A stretch of 64,000 nt of DNA from a virus. The DNA lies in IMG/VR virus record IMGVR_UViG_3300007735_000974, positions 1-64,000 of that record, one strand, 5' to 3'. The notes beneath the pieces were generated by a model. It ran no database searches and was not told where the DNA came from. It was given only the letters and a program-made list of their open reading frames with translations. The stretch's first letter is position 1, and each line of letters begins with the position of its first letter. Made by a program: the position numbers and the translations under genes. Positions 47,364 through 57,223 of the stretch are shown one piece after another.

Positions 47364-47800
47364 TAGAACAACTCTTCTTCGGTTATAATTTTAAATTCTA
47401 ACATTCTATCTTTACACCACTCATCTGCTGCTTTCCACTTTGCCTGATTAACTGCATAAGTTTTTGCTTCATATAAAAATCCTTTTGTCATTCTTGATTT
47501 TGGTTTCGGTGGTTGAGTTTGTCTCTTTGGTTTGACTTCAATCACATATGTCTTAATTTGTCCGGTGATTTCTTTGACTTTGATTATGAAATCTGGAAAG
47601 TATCTATGAACGCGATTATCAACGGGAGAGAGATATGGGATCCAAAACTCTTCACTTCCCCATTCAATTATATTTTCATTTAGATCGCACCAAGAGCAGA
47701 AACGTCTTTCCCAACTACTCCTACAAATAATATTGTTTGCGTCACCTTTATATTTGTTTGGATGAGATGGTTTGTATTTGCTCTTAATACTTTCTGCCAT
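47363..47800 (-). CDS. 4: head completion protein gp4
   Basis: Minus strand, 145 aa. RSSWERRFCSWCDLNENIIE and FPDFIIKV with YVIEVKPKRQTQ give a PD-(D/E)XK nuclease pattern (D … E-x-K). T4 gp4/gp50 trims or seals packaged heads. First gene of the minus operon, with late promoter at 47833. Confidence 0.85.
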   Translation of the reverse strand: MAESIKSKYKPSHPNKYKGDANNIICRSSWERRFCSWCDLNENIIEWGSEEFWIPYLSPVDNRVHRYFPDFIIKVKEITGQIKTYVIEVKPKRQTQPPKPKSRMTKGFLYEAKTYAVNQAKWKAADEWCKDRMLEFKIITEEELF

Positions 47801-47832
47801 TATCTCTACTACATAATATAACGGTTCAAAAA

Positions 47833-47840
47833 GTATTTAT
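47833..47840 (-). promoter_or_regulatory. late promoter (ATAAATAC, minus strand)
   Basis: Reads ATAAATAC on the minus strand, 33 bases before the gp4 ATG. Its complement includes TATAAAT on the plus strand beside the gp54 ATG, too close to serve that gene. Confidence 0.6.
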
Positions 47841-47842
47841 AA

Positions 47843-48718
47843 ATGCCTACTAAAAGGACAGTAGCATCCATTAAAGCAAATTTACTTCGCCCAGCACTGA
47901 CTTCTCATTTTGAAGTTGAAATTGCAGCACCAAGCAATGGTGAATTTAAAAAATTTCTTAAATATAATGGAGTAAATTACAAACAGGAACAATTAAATTT
48001 ACTATGTTCAGAAGCAACTCTTCCTGGATCGAGATTAGCGACTCTTGAAATTAATAATGATTTTACTGGCGTAACAGAAAGACACGCATATAGAAGAGTC
48101 TATGATGAGGGAATTGATTTTACTTTCTATGTTGATGCAGAGAACTATTTGCCAATTAGATTTTTTGAGACTTGGATTAAATTTATTGTAGATGAAGGTA
48201 TTGGAAAACAGTCAGATAAAAATGCAGGATCAAAAGATCCACATTATTTTTATAGAGCAAGATACGTGGAAGAGTACGTTGCATCTGGACTAAAAGTTAT
48301 AAAATTTGAAAGAGATTATAAAGGACAGACTTTGGAGTATGAATTTATAAAATCATTTCCAACTTCTGTAACTTCAATACCAGTTTCTTATGATGCATCA
48401 TCTCTACTTAAATGTACCGTAACTATGACTTATATTAGATATGTTTTGAATCAAGGAAGTGCAGAAGATATACAACAACCAAATGATCAATCATCTTCAA
48501 AATCTCCAAGTGGATTTGGTGATCCTGCATTAGAAGCTGCTTATAACAGAGCAAATAATCCATTACAAGGAAATGGATTTGCTGATCCAAAACTTGAAGC
48601 AAGTGCTCAGGCAGCACTTGGCGGAGCAACTCCTGGATATTCTGATCCTGGTCTTGAAAAAGCATATCAAGCACAATTTGGAAATAAAGAAGAAATTACA
48701 ATAAATTCTTTTAGATAA
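47843..48718 (+). CDS. 54: baseplate tail tube initiator gp54
   Basis: A 291-aa protein. It contains RPALTSHFEVEIAAPSNGEF, CSEATLPGSRLATLEINND and FYVDAENYLPIRFFETWIKF, the pattern of T4 gp54, which starts tube assembly on the baseplate. The C-terminus (~residues 222-285) has three similar repeats: GFGDPALEAAYNRA, GFADPKLEASAQAA, GYSDPGLEKAYQAQ. Its function is unknown. No clear promoter was seen upstream. Confidence 0.85.
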   Translation: MPTKRTVASIKANLLRPALTSHFEVEIAAPSNGEFKKFLKYNGVNYKQEQLNLLCSEATLPGSRLATLEINNDFTGVTERHAYRRVYDEGIDFTFYVDAENYLPIRFFETWIKFIVDEGIGKQSDKNAGSKDPHYFYRARYVEEYVASGLKVIKFERDYKGQTLEYEFIKSFPTSVTSIPVSYDASSLLKCTVTMTYIRYVLNQGSAEDIQQPNDQSSSKSPSGFGDPALEAAYNRANNPLQGNGFADPKLEASAQAALGGATPGYSDPGLEKAYQAQFGNKEEITINSFR

Positions 48719-48724
48719 TTGTAT

Positions 48725-48755
48725 AAAAAATGAGGGTCATTAAGACCCTCATTCT
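48725..48755. terminator. bidirectional terminator between convergent genes
   Basis: AATGAGGGTC (48729-48738) pairs with GACCCTCATT (48744-48753). The A run at 48724-48730 gives a T run on the minus strand, and TTCTCTT follows on the plus strand. Confidence 0.8.
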
Positions 48756-48871
48756 CTTGCATTTGTGGGTGGATCAGGTAAAGGTAATATTGATATTATA
48801 TAAGTCATACCAAAAATGGCACCTGTAAATATAAAATACGCAATTATTATTTTTTTTAGTAAATTAATCAT
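48749..48871 (-). CDS. mini membrane protein (40 aa)
   Basis: Minus strand. MINLLKKIIIAYFIFTGAIF followed by a second hydrophobic part and a polar Pro-rich end. It overlaps the upstream gene by 8 bases (ATGATTAA). One or two membrane helices. Function unknown. Confidence 0.6.
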   Translation of the reverse strand: MINLLKKIIIAYFIFTGAIFGMTYIISILPLPDPPTNARE

Positions 48872-49103
48872 CTTTTTTATAGGAACCAATCATTCCAAGA
48901 GCGCCTGTAACTGCAATTAAATTTGAAAGTAAAAACCAATTTCCTTCAGCAGAGACATTCATTCTATGACGAATTTCTTGATGCTGTGCTCCCACGGAAA
49001 CTGCTTTTTCAAGAGATTCCATGTCTTTAATTCCCCAAGATCCAAAATAAGTTGAAAGTCCAACTCCATAAAGAAAAACAAGACCAAAGAAAAGTTGTCG
49101 CAT
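48864..49103 (-). CDS. small membrane protein (79 aa)
   Basis: Minus strand. MRQLFFGLVFLYGVGLSTYF (helix 1), a polar middle with HQEIRHRMNVSAEG, then LLSNLIAVTGALGMIGSYKK (helix 2). A TATAAT on the minus strand lies 24-29 bases upstream, but without a good -35. It might be a holin or antiholin, though no lysis gene is adjacent. Confidence 0.65.
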   Translation of the reverse strand: MRQLFFGLVFLYGVGLSTYFGSWGIKDMESLEKAVSVGAQHQEIRHRMNVSAEGNWFLLSNLIAVTGALGMIGSYKKDD

Positions 49104-49188
49104 TTGTGTTGTTTGTTTGTCCTCATATTATAGAGTATTTTCTGCAGAAAACCTATTGAGGTGGTCACTTTTTCATCCGTCCACCCCC

Positions 49189-49196
49189 TATAAATA
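49189..49196 (+). promoter_or_regulatory. late promoter (TATAAATA)
   Basis: An exact TATAAATA, 28 bases before the gp26 gene, at the head of the tail-hub operon. Confidence 0.7.
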
Positions 49197-49223
49197 ATCA
49201 CACTGAACTACTTATAGGACATT

Positions 49224-49943
49224 ATGCCTTTACCAAAGATTTCTACGCCAACTTATGAACTTGAATTGCCATCAACAGGAGAAACAATTCAATATCGACC
49301 ATTTTTAGTTAAAGAAGAAAAACTACTTGTAATTGCTTTAGAAAGTGAAGAAACAAAGCAAATTACAACTGCGATTAAAACAGTTATCAAGAACTGTATT
49401 CTTACTAAAAGTATTAAGGTAGAAACTCTTCCTACTTTTGATATTGAATATTTGTTCTTAAATATTCGCGGTAAGTCTGTTGGAGAAGAACTTGAAGTTA
49501 ATATTATTTGCCCTGATGATAGTGAGACTCAAGTACCTGTAAAAATTAATCTTGATGATATTCAAGTTCAAAAGAACGAAGAACATACTAACAAGATAAA
49601 AGTTGATAAATCGATTATGATGGAAATGAAGTATCCTTCATTGGACCAATTCATCAAAAGTAATTTTGATTTTAATGATAAAAATGCTATGGATCAATCA
49701 TTTGATTTGATTGGATCTTGTATTGATAAAATTTATACAGAAGATGAAGTTTGGTCTACTGGTGATGTCACTAAAAAAGAACTGAGTGACTTTTTAGAAT
49801 CAATGAATTCATCACAATTCAAAGAAATCGAAAAGTTTTTTGAGACGATGCCAAAACTTTCTCATAAAATTAAAGTTATAAATCCAAAAACACAAGTAGA
49901 AAGTGAAGTTATCTTAGAAGGGTTAGCATCTTTTTTCGCATAG
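49224..49943 (+). CDS. 26: baseplate hub protein gp26-like
   Basis: A 239-aa protein beginning LPKISTPTYELELPSTGETI and containing YRPFLVKEEKLLVIALESEE, typical for T4 gp26-like proteins. It takes part in assembling the hub and sometimes the tape measure chaperone. Position before the tape-measure genes supports the call. Confidence 0.8.
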   Translation: MPLPKISTPTYELELPSTGETIQYRPFLVKEEKLLVIALESEETKQITTAIKTVIKNCILTKSIKVETLPTFDIEYLFLNIRGKSVGEELEVNIICPDDSETQVPVKINLDDIQVQKNEEHTNKIKVDKSIMMEMKYPSLDQFIKSNFDFNDKNAMDQSFDLIGSCIDKIYTEDEVWSTGDVTKKELSDFLESMNSSQFKEIEKFFETMPKLSHKIKVINPKTQVESEVILEGLASFFA

Positions 49944-49954
49944 CCTTGGTCCAC

Positions 49955-50134
49955 ATGGACCTTGAGAATTATTTTCGACTTAATTTTTCGTTAATGCAAT
50001 ATCATAAATATTCATTAACAGAGATTGAAAATATGATTCCTTGGGAAAGGGATGTCTATGTTACATTGCTACAACAGCATCTTGAAGAAGAGCAAGCAAA
50101 ACAACAGCAGCAAATGAGTAATGGACACTTCTAA
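49955..50134 (+). CDS. 51: gp51-like small hub assembly/tail chaperone protein (59 aa)
   Basis: MDLENYFRLNFSLMQYHKYS followed by LTEIENMIPWERDVYVTLLQ. The MIPWERDVY pattern matches small chaperones encoded beside tape-measure genes (gp51 position in T4-like phages). A TTG at 49946 would extend it by three residues. It overlaps the next gene by 14 bases. Confidence 0.6.
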   Translation: MDLENYFRLNFSLMQYHKYSLTEIENMIPWERDVYVTLLQQHLEEEQAKQQQQMSNGHF

Positions 50135-52586
50135 TGATTTAAAAAATTTAGAATTCCAACTTAAAAAGAAGGTAATCTCTACTGAAAGTTTTAAGAGAGG
50201 CGGTACATTTGACACGTCTAAAAACATTACAAATATTCATAAGAACATATCTAATCTTGCTGGACACCTTAGAAAAGTTGCTATAAGAGTTGGTAATTTA
50301 GAGAAGGTGGTTAAAAATAATTCGAGAAAAATTACAAGTCTTAAAAACATCTCTAAACTTCAAGGACCACAAATAAGAGGAACCAATATTGGTGCAAAAC
50401 TTCCTGGTGGATCAGTTCAAAGTGTAGATAAAGATATTGCTGCAATTACTGCTGCTGTCATTTCTATTCATGAAACAATAAAACAACAACAAAATTTACT
50501 TGCAGGTTCTATAGAATCTGATAGAAGAAAAAAAGAAAAGGAAAAAGGGGCGGCCGCTGAAAGTAAATTAGAAAAAAGATTTGAAGGACTAAAAAAGATT
50601 GCAGAGAAAATAATTGCACCTGTGAAATCCATTCTTGATAAGATAATAGATTTTTTTATTAATATTTTACTTGGCAGAGTAGTAATTAAATTACTTGATT
50701 GGTTAGCAGATCCAAAGAATGCTACCAAGGTCAAATCTATTATTAGATTCTTGGGAGATTGGTGGCCTGCTTTATTAGGAGCTTATATTTTATTTGGTAA
50801 TTCTTTTGGCGGATTAATTCGCAGCACTGTAGGAATTGTTGGAAGATTTATATTTCAAATAGGAAAGGTTGCTATACCTCAACTTTTAAGAGTTATTGCT
50901 GCAAATCCAATTGCTTCTTTGGTAGTTGGTGGAGCAGCTGCTGTAGGTATTGGTGCATACACTGCATCACAACAAAACGAACAAAAGAGAGAAGGTGTAA
51001 AACCAGGACAAGGAACTCCAGGAGCTCCTCAATTACAAAGAGAGCAGGTTTTACAGCGTGGTCTTGGTGGAATGTTTAATGGTGGTGGATTTGCCCGTGC
51101 TTACAGTGGTGGTGGATTATCGAGTGGATTTGTAAGTGGAGAAAAGGGAGTAGATAAAATTCCTGCAATGCTTTCTGATGGCGAATTTGTGATGTCTCGT
51201 GGTGCCGTTGCAAAGTATGGTGTTGATACTTTGGAGGAAATGAATGCTGCTGGTGGTGGAACAAATAAACCAAAAATGATTTCAGGTGTTCCTCATGCTG
51301 CTGGTGGAGGTTTAATTGGCGATCTATATGAAGGTGCTAATAGAGCATCTGGTGGAAATTTAAAACCAGTTGTTGATGAAATTATTAGAGGATTATCGTC
51401 ACAATATAAATGGGCAAATGATTTAGCAAGAAAAACTGGAGTTAAACTTTCTGGAGTTGGTAATAATGTATATAATGCGGTTATGAATGAAGGTGTAAAG
51501 GCACAGGGATATCTTACTGGTGGAAGATTGCAAAAAGATGCAACAAATCTTTTAACTTCTGCTGCAAGTAATGCAAGTGGACTTTATAATCAAGTGAATA
51601 ATACTGTCAATGATCCAAATTTACAAAAAAATGTATTAAATTATGGTCAGAAAACATTAAATTCTGTTAAAAAAAATGTTGTTAACTCCGCTGCAGGAAT
51701 TTTTAGTGGAATAGAAAAAGGCGCATCATCAAACGAATATAAAAAATTCTCTGATACATCAAATAAAACACAAGATAAACTTATTAATGTCAATGATAAA
51801 TTTACTAAGATGCTTCCAGAAGGTCCTTTTAGAGAAATGATGGATAAGGGATTAATTCCTATTCCTTCTGGTAATGCAACTATGATGAGAAATTTGACTT
51901 TTGTAAAGGCAATGTTAGGTCCTTTAGGTAAACCTTTCAAAATTATGTCAAATAAAGAAGTTGACGCGATGAGACAAAAAACAATTGATCTTACTGCAAA
52001 AAAACATGGGCTAATTACTGATCCAAAAACTGGTCAAATTAAAATGAATTGGAACCAGGAGGATATTAATAAAGGTGGTCGTGGAGGTGGTGCATATACA
52101 GATAAACTTGGACCAGGAGGACGTGCATTTAATTCTATTTTAGGAAGATTCTCTGCATCAACGGAAGGTAATGGTAATACTTTATACACAGATGACCGAT
52201 ATAATTTTAATAAAACAGTATCGGAATATGCTGGGATGGCAAAAAAAGGATTATTAAAAGGATCTTTGAGTGATGCTGGATATTATGGATTATCAATGGC
52301 AGGTAGATTTGCTCAAGATATTGGATGGTTAAATCAAAGAGCTCTTGGGTCCAGAATTGAAATTGGAAGAGTTAAAAGACCACCAGCACAAATAGCAAAA
52401 TCAAAACCAGTTGCAAAACCAGTTAAACCTCCAGTAAAACCACAAGCAAAAGTTGTTTATGGTCCTTCAGTTCCATCACGTTTGAAGAGTAAACCAGGTG
52501 CTACTCCCAAATCTAGTGTTCCAAACTTTACTGCAGGTGCTCCTGGTATGAGATCAAAACAACAAACTCTTGGGTTAATGAGATAA
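50121..52586 (+). CDS. tape-measure-like tail/hub protein (821 aa)
   Basis: The N-terminal 150 residues are helical and coiled. Two hydrophobic segments follow (~residues 175-215, 255-290). Then a Gly-rich segment with SGEKGVDKIPAMLSDGEFVM, a common tape-measure motif, and a Pro/Lys-rich tail. It lies after gp26/gp51, the place of the tail-length determinator. T4 gp29 (590 aa) is the closest role, but the exact match cannot be shown here. Confidence 0.6.
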   Translation: MDTSNDLKNLEFQLKKKVISTESFKRGGTFDTSKNITNIHKNISNLAGHLRKVAIRVGNLEKVVKNNSRKITSLKNISKLQGPQIRGTNIGAKLPGGSVQSVDKDIAAITAAVISIHETIKQQQNLLAGSIESDRRKKEKEKGAAAESKLEKRFEGLKKIAEKIIAPVKSILDKIIDFFINILLGRVVIKLLDWLADPKNATKVKSIIRFLGDWWPALLGAYILFGNSFGGLIRSTVGIVGRFIFQIGKVAIPQLLRVIAANPIASLVVGGAAAVGIGAYTASQQNEQKREGVKPGQGTPGAPQLQREQVLQRGLGGMFNGGGFARAYSGGGLSSGFVSGEKGVDKIPAMLSDGEFVMSRGAVAKYGVDTLEEMNAAGGGTNKPKMISGVPHAAGGGLIGDLYEGANRASGGNLKPVVDEIIRGLSSQYKWANDLARKTGVKLSGVGNNVYNAVMNEGVKAQGYLTGGRLQKDATNLLTSAASNASGLYNQVNNTVNDPNLQKNVLNYGQKTLNSVKKNVVNSAAGIFSGIEKGASSNEYKKFSDTSNKTQDKLINVNDKFTKMLPEGPFREMMDKGLIPIPSGNATMMRNLTFVKAMLGPLGKPFKIMSNKEVDAMRQKTIDLTAKKHGLITDPKTGQIKMNWNQEDINKGGRGGGAYTDKLGPGGRAFNSILGRFSASTEGNGNTLYTDDRYNFNKTVSEYAGMAKKGLLKGSLSDAGYYGLSMAGRFAQDIGWLNQRALGSRIEIGRVKRPPAQIAKSKPVAKPVKPPVKPQAKVVYGPSVPSRLKSKPGATPKSSVPNFTAGAPGMRSKQQTLGLMR

Positions 52587-52587
52587 G

Positions 52588-55500
52588 ATGGCAATTAATA
52601 CTCAAAAGTTTTTGCCATCATCTAAAGGAGGAGCACTTACAAAAGTTGCTAAGATTTCTAAAGGTTCTGTTGCGATTATTTCTGAAAAGTCGCAAAAAAA
52701 TATTGGAATTATAAAAGTAAAAGTTATTGAGATTGATAAACTATTAAAGGGAACAATAGCATCTCAAAAGAAAGAACTTAATGCTAAAAGAATAAAAAGT
52801 GAAGAGGAAAAATTCTCCGAATTAGAATCAAAATTAGAAACAAAACCAAAGGCAGAAAAAGGAAAAATAGAAATGCCAAAAGTCCCGAAAATGGGATTTT
52901 TGGATTGGATTAAAAACTTTATTGGTAATATTATTCTTGGATATTTTGCAGTAAGACTTGTAGATCAATTACCAAAATTGAAGGGAGTAATTTCTTTTAT
53001 TGGAAAAGCATCTGATTTTGTTCTGGATATTGGAGGAAAACTTTTAGATGGATTAGTAACATTTATTGATTGGGGATACAAAGCATATGATGCTACCAGA
53101 GGATTTGTAAAAAACCTCTTCGGTCAAAATGAAGTAAAACAATTTGATAGATTATCAAGTTTATTAAATCAGTTTTTAAATCTTGCTATTATCGCAGGAA
53201 TGGTTGCTGCTGGTTCTGGCGGTGGACGTGGTGGAAGAGGTGGTGGTGCAAGACTCAGACCTGGAATGGGTGGAAGACCAAGAGTAACGACAAGTGGAGG
53301 TGGTCGTGCTGGTGGCATTGATATAAGAAATCCACTTAGAGAAAGACCTACAATAACTGAAGGACGTGGTGGAAGAACTGGATTTAGACTGCCAGAACTT
53401 TTTGGAGGAAAACCAAAAGCAAAAGTTACTGTAGGTGGATCTGCTGAGAAAGGATTATTTGGCGGAATATTTAAAGGATTAAAAGGTCCCAAAGCAGCAA
53501 AAGCATTAGGATTTGTTGGAAGAGGATTAGAAGTTGCCGCATTAATTCCTACAGTACTTGAAGTTATTGATTTAGTTAAACAGAAAAAATATAAAGATGC
53601 TGTTCGCACTATTATTAGTGCTGGATTAAGTATTGCAGTATTTGAGACAGTTATGGGTGCCACTGGTGCTGCTGCTCTTGCTGAAGAAATTTTTAGTGGC
53701 GGAGTTGCAACTCCCGCAGCAATCGCAACGTTATTTGGGGGTGTAGTTGCTTCAACTGCCGCATCTGCAGGAACTTCTGCAGTATCTGATGCTCTTCTCA
53801 AAAAACTTGGACTGGAAGATAAACCTAAAGGTATGAGAAGTGGTGGTACAACATCAAAAGGCCCAAAAAGAAGAACTTTAAATACAAAGAAAGGAAAATA
53901 TAAAAGAAAACTTGCTCCAAGAAAACCTGGACAAGTTCAAATTCAACCTGGTGCTGATGTTGGTGGTGAAGATAAATTATTTGGATTATTTCCCAATCCG
54001 CTTAAAGCGGCTCAAAATGCTATTGATATGATGAATCCATTTAAGGTGATTGAAAATACTGGAAAAGAACTTGGAAAGAGTGATTACTTTGGACCAATTC
54101 TGGCGATTACTTCTAAAATTCTTTTAGGACAAAAACCAAACCAAAAAGATTATGAAAACGTTGGTCTTGGAATTAATCTTTTAGTTTCAAAAGGATTGAA
54201 TGAAGGTCAATTAAAGGGTGGACTTGCTGCTGCATTTGCAGAAGGTGGATTTGTTGATCCAAAAACTTTAGATGCCATAAATCAAGGCGGTGATATTACA
54301 AATTGGGTTGCAAAAGCATTTAGAGAATCAACAGAGAATAATACCCAAGATATTTTAAGAGACATTCAAGAAAACTTGAGATTGAAAAAAGGAGAACCAC
54401 CTGCACCTACCCCAGACACCGAGGGCACTGGTGGAGTTGGGGGCGAATATTCTCCTTCTGGACTGCAGGGAGACATATACAAGTATCTTCTTTCTAAAGG
54501 CATGGATGATATACATGCTCTTGGAATTATGGCTAATATATCAAGAGAAAGTGGATTTAGACCAGGAGCAGATGAAACTGGAACAGGTAGTGGTGGAGTA
54601 GGACTATTTCAATATACTTATCCAGCCAGAAAAGAAAAATTTTTAAAAGCAGTTGCTGATTATAAAACAAATTGGAAAGGTCAAATTGATTATGCAATTA
54701 ATGAAAGCGTAGGTCCACAATATTTAAAAATGAATTTTAAATCACCACAAGAAGCTGCAGATTGGTGGATGTTAAAATGGGAAAATCCTGCGGAAGATAT
54801 AAAATATGATAAAGGTCCAAAGATACACGCACAATATCTTGCAAGTCTTGAAAAATTTAAAACACAAAAAGGATACCAAATACCAACCAGTGCTGATGTG
54901 GGAAGTATGCTTGGTGGAAGTGGAAAATTAAAACAGTATCTTACAGGAGATCATACAGATAAAGCACATTATGATAAAAATCACGATAGTATTGCAGGTG
55001 TAATAGACAATTATCATGACCATTTAGCATTTGCTGATCATGCAACTGCGGTTAATGCATATAATTTTTTCAAACAAAAAGGTTTTACAGTAACTGAACT
55101 TCTTGGAAATCCATATTCCTCAACAGAACTTGCTAGAAGACATAGTGGACCAGATCATCCTGCTGGTCTTGCTTTTGATGTTCCGGGTATTCAATGGGGA
55201 GGAAAACCGGGAACTTCATCTGGACCAAGAGAATGGCAAGGATCTGCAAAAGTTAGAGATACCTTAAAACAATTTCTTGGTGGCTCTTCTAATCCAGCAA
55301 TCGCAAAAGCATATGCAAAAGGCGGAGAAACTCTTGCTGGACCTCACCTTGCAATGTTGGGAGAAAAGGGAAGAGAGATAGTTGTTGATGCTGATAGTTC
55401 TGGTCCAGCAAGAGATATGTTGCTTGCTATCAACCAAGCAAAAGATCATAAAGGAGTGATGAAAGCAATTCAACAATATGCTCCTTATGATGCACTCTCA

Positions 55501-55638
55501 CCACAAACAATTGTTATGCCATCATCTGGTGGAGAAAGTGATTATGATTCTGGAATGTCTGGTGGAGGTGTTATGATGATGGACGGAGGTGGAGGAGATT
55601 CTTATGATCCATTTGATGCTCTGGAAATGGGTGGTTAA
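52588..55638 (+). CDS. large tail hub protein with tail-lysozyme and peptidase-like domains (1016 aa)
   Basis: The N-terminus resembles the preceding protein (Lys/Glu-rich, then a hydrophobic FIGNIILGYFAVRLVDQLPK). A Gly/Arg-rich linker (~210-260) and a membrane-like part (~330-380) follow. Residues ~620-755 match the phage tail lysozyme pattern: ALGIMANISRESGF (Glu), VGLFQYTYPAR. Residues ~795-900 contain ARRHSGPDHPAGLAFDVP, like the His/Asp site of M15 peptidases. It may pierce the wall at infection. TMP and wall degradation are likely joined here. Confidence 0.65.
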   Translation: MAINTQKFLPSSKGGALTKVAKISKGSVAIISEKSQKNIGIIKVKVIEIDKLLKGTIASQKKELNAKRIKSEEEKFSELESKLETKPKAEKGKIEMPKVPKMGFLDWIKNFIGNIILGYFAVRLVDQLPKLKGVISFIGKASDFVLDIGGKLLDGLVTFIDWGYKAYDATRGFVKNLFGQNEVKQFDRLSSLLNQFLNLAIIAGMVAAGSGGGRGGRGGGARLRPGMGGRPRVTTSGGGRAGGIDIRNPLRERPTITEGRGGRTGFRLPELFGGKPKAKVTVGGSAEKGLFGGIFKGLKGPKAAKALGFVGRGLEVAALIPTVLEVIDLVKQKKYKDAVRTIISAGLSIAVFETVMGATGAAALAEEIFSGGVATPAAIATLFGGVVASTAASAGTSAVSDALLKKLGLEDKPKGMRSGGTTSKGPKRRTLNTKKGKYKRKLAPRKPGQVQIQPGADVGGEDKLFGLFPNPLKAAQNAIDMMNPFKVIENTGKELGKSDYFGPILAITSKILLGQKPNQKDYENVGLGINLLVSKGLNEGQLKGGLAAAFAEGGFVDPKTLDAINQGGDITNWVAKAFRESTENNTQDILRDIQENLRLKKGEPPAPTPDTEGTGGVGGEYSPSGLQGDIYKYLLSKGMDDIHALGIMANISRESGFRPGADETGTGSGGVGLFQYTYPARKEKFLKAVADYKTNWKGQIDYAINESVGPQYLKMNFKSPQEAADWWMLKWENPAEDIKYDKGPKIHAQYLASLEKFKTQKGYQIPTSADVGSMLGGSGKLKQYLTGDHTDKAHYDKNHDSIAGVIDNYHDHLAFADHATAVNAYNFFKQKGFTVTELLGNPYSSTELARRHSGPDHPAGLAFDVPGIQWGGKPGTSSGPREWQGSAKVRDTLKQFLGGSSNPAIAKAYAKGGETLAGPHLAMLGEKGREIVVDADSSGPARDMLLAINQAKDHKGVMKAIQQYAPYDALSPQTIVMPSSGGESDYDSGMSGGGVMMMDGGGGDSYDPFDALEMGG

Positions 55639-55661
55639 ATAGAAATAAGAGGTAATATCAA

Positions 55662-57002
55662 ATGTCAAAACAGATAATCTCAAAAAGTGCAGAACCGTCT
55701 TTTATTGAAAGATTGGATATTGTATCAAATAAAGATCAGAGTAAGACCGTAAGCGTTACTGGTGGAACTATTCGTTTGATGTATTATGAAAGTATCTTAC
55801 AAGATACTATAAAAGCAACTATAACGTTTACAGATTCTGGAAATAGTATTGACAAGAAAACCGTTCTTGAGGGATTGCCTCTGGTTGGACAAGAGAAAGT
55901 TTATGTAAAATTCAAAGACAATAATGACCAACAAATAGATCTAACTTTATATGTAAATAAAGTTACTCCCCTATCTGATGATACAACAAAATCCATGGTT
56001 CAATTGGATCTTGTATCTAAAGAGTTTATTATGAATGAGAAGGTGAGGTTAAACACAAGATTCGATGGCAAAATATCTGATCATATTAAAAAAATTCTAT
56101 CGGATGCTAATTATATCAATACTCAAAAGAAACTTGATATTGAAGAGACATCTAATACCTATAACTTTATTGGTAATAATAAAAAACCATACTATGTAAT
56201 GAACTGGTTATCAAAAAAAGCAGTTCCACAATTACCTGGAGCAGATGGAAGCACTGCTGGTTATTTTTTCTTTGAAACTTCGGAGGGGTTTAAATTTAAA
56301 TCAATTGATTCTATGCTAAATCAAGAGAAGAAAAAATCAATTACTTTTAACCAATCACCAGATTCAAGAGGAGATAATATACCTGCAGGTTATGATATAA
56401 AGGCTTTAGAATATTCAAAAGATAATCGTGTTGATGTCAAAGAAAAATTAAAAATGGGAGCATTCTCAACTCGTACAATTTTATTTGATCCATTCAATTG
56501 TTACTATGAAGTTATCACCCCAAATGCAAAAGAAAAAGAAAAAGATTTGAAACTTGGTGGAAAAGAACTGCCTGTATTAAATCCTGAATTTAATAAAGAA
56601 GGAAAAAATAAAGATTTTTCAAGAACAACATATATGTTGATTGATAAAGGATCGCTTCCTTCTGGAGATACTTCACAGCAAATAGAAAAATCAAAAGAGC
56701 AAAATTTTGATCCAAAGAAAATCTTAAATCAATCAATTATGAGGTATAATCAATTATTCTCTGCTAAAAGCACAGTCACAATACCCGGAGACTTTTCATT
56801 ACATGCAGGAGATTCTGTTCTTATTGATGCGAAACAACTTGCCGAGGCAGATGAAGAAATAAACAAGGAATATGGAGGTCTATATATTATAGCGGATTTA
56901 TGTCATTATATTTCTACAAAAGAAACTTATACTAAACTTAATTTGGTAAGGGATTCATTTGGTAGAATTGGTAATCACACATCTGGGAAAATACCATTAT
57001 GA
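55662..57002 (+). CDS. 27: baseplate hub subunit gp27
   Basis: A 446-aa protein. FIERLDIVSNKDQSKTVSVT, then GGTIRLMYYESILQDTIKAT and a later STVTIPGDFSLHAGDSVLID. This pattern is that of T4 gp27, which forms the trimeric hub cup. A downstream 72-aa gene and gp5 follow as usual in cyanophages. Confidence 0.8.
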   Translation: MSKQIISKSAEPSFIERLDIVSNKDQSKTVSVTGGTIRLMYYESILQDTIKATITFTDSGNSIDKKTVLEGLPLVGQEKVYVKFKDNNDQQIDLTLYVNKVTPLSDDTTKSMVQLDLVSKEFIMNEKVRLNTRFDGKISDHIKKILSDANYINTQKKLDIEETSNTYNFIGNNKKPYYVMNWLSKKAVPQLPGADGSTAGYFFFETSEGFKFKSIDSMLNQEKKKSITFNQSPDSRGDNIPAGYDIKALEYSKDNRVDVKEKLKMGAFSTRTILFDPFNCYYEVITPNAKEKEKDLKLGGKELPVLNPEFNKEGKNKDFSRTTYMLIDKGSLPSGDTSQQIEKSKEQNFDPKKILNQSIMRYNQLFSAKSTVTIPGDFSLHAGDSVLIDAKQLAEADEEINKEYGGLYIIADLCHYISTKETYTKLNLVRDSFGRIGNHTSGKIPL

Positions 57003-57217
57003 ACAACAGAACTCTTCAACAGCATATTGATGATGATAAGAATGAATTGGATAATTCAAATACAAATAGTCAGAGGCGTCGTCATTTAGAAGATGAATTG
57101 TCTTCTTTAGAAAAATATAAGGAAAATCATCCAGAAGATCATCACGACCCATCACCATTAGAACTTTATTGTGATAGTAATCCAGAAGCATTAGAATGTA
57201 GAATTTATGAAAATTGA
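56999..57217 (+). CDS. small acidic protein between gp27 and gp5 (72 aa)
   Basis: MNNRTLQQHIDDDKNELDNS, then a helical, charged sequence with HPEDHHDPSPLELYCDSNPE. It is common at this place in cyanophages. Four-base overlap with gp27. Function unknown. Confidence 0.7.
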   Translation: MNNRTLQQHIDDDKNELDNSNTNSQRRRHLEDELSSLEKYKENHPEDHHDPSPLELYCDSNPEALECRIYEN

Positions 57218-57223
57218 TAAGTA

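Noticed and set aside
47833-47842. Plus-strand late promoter for gp54 (TATAAAT)
   Set aside because: It touches the ATG, so transcription would begin within the gene. It serves the minus strand.
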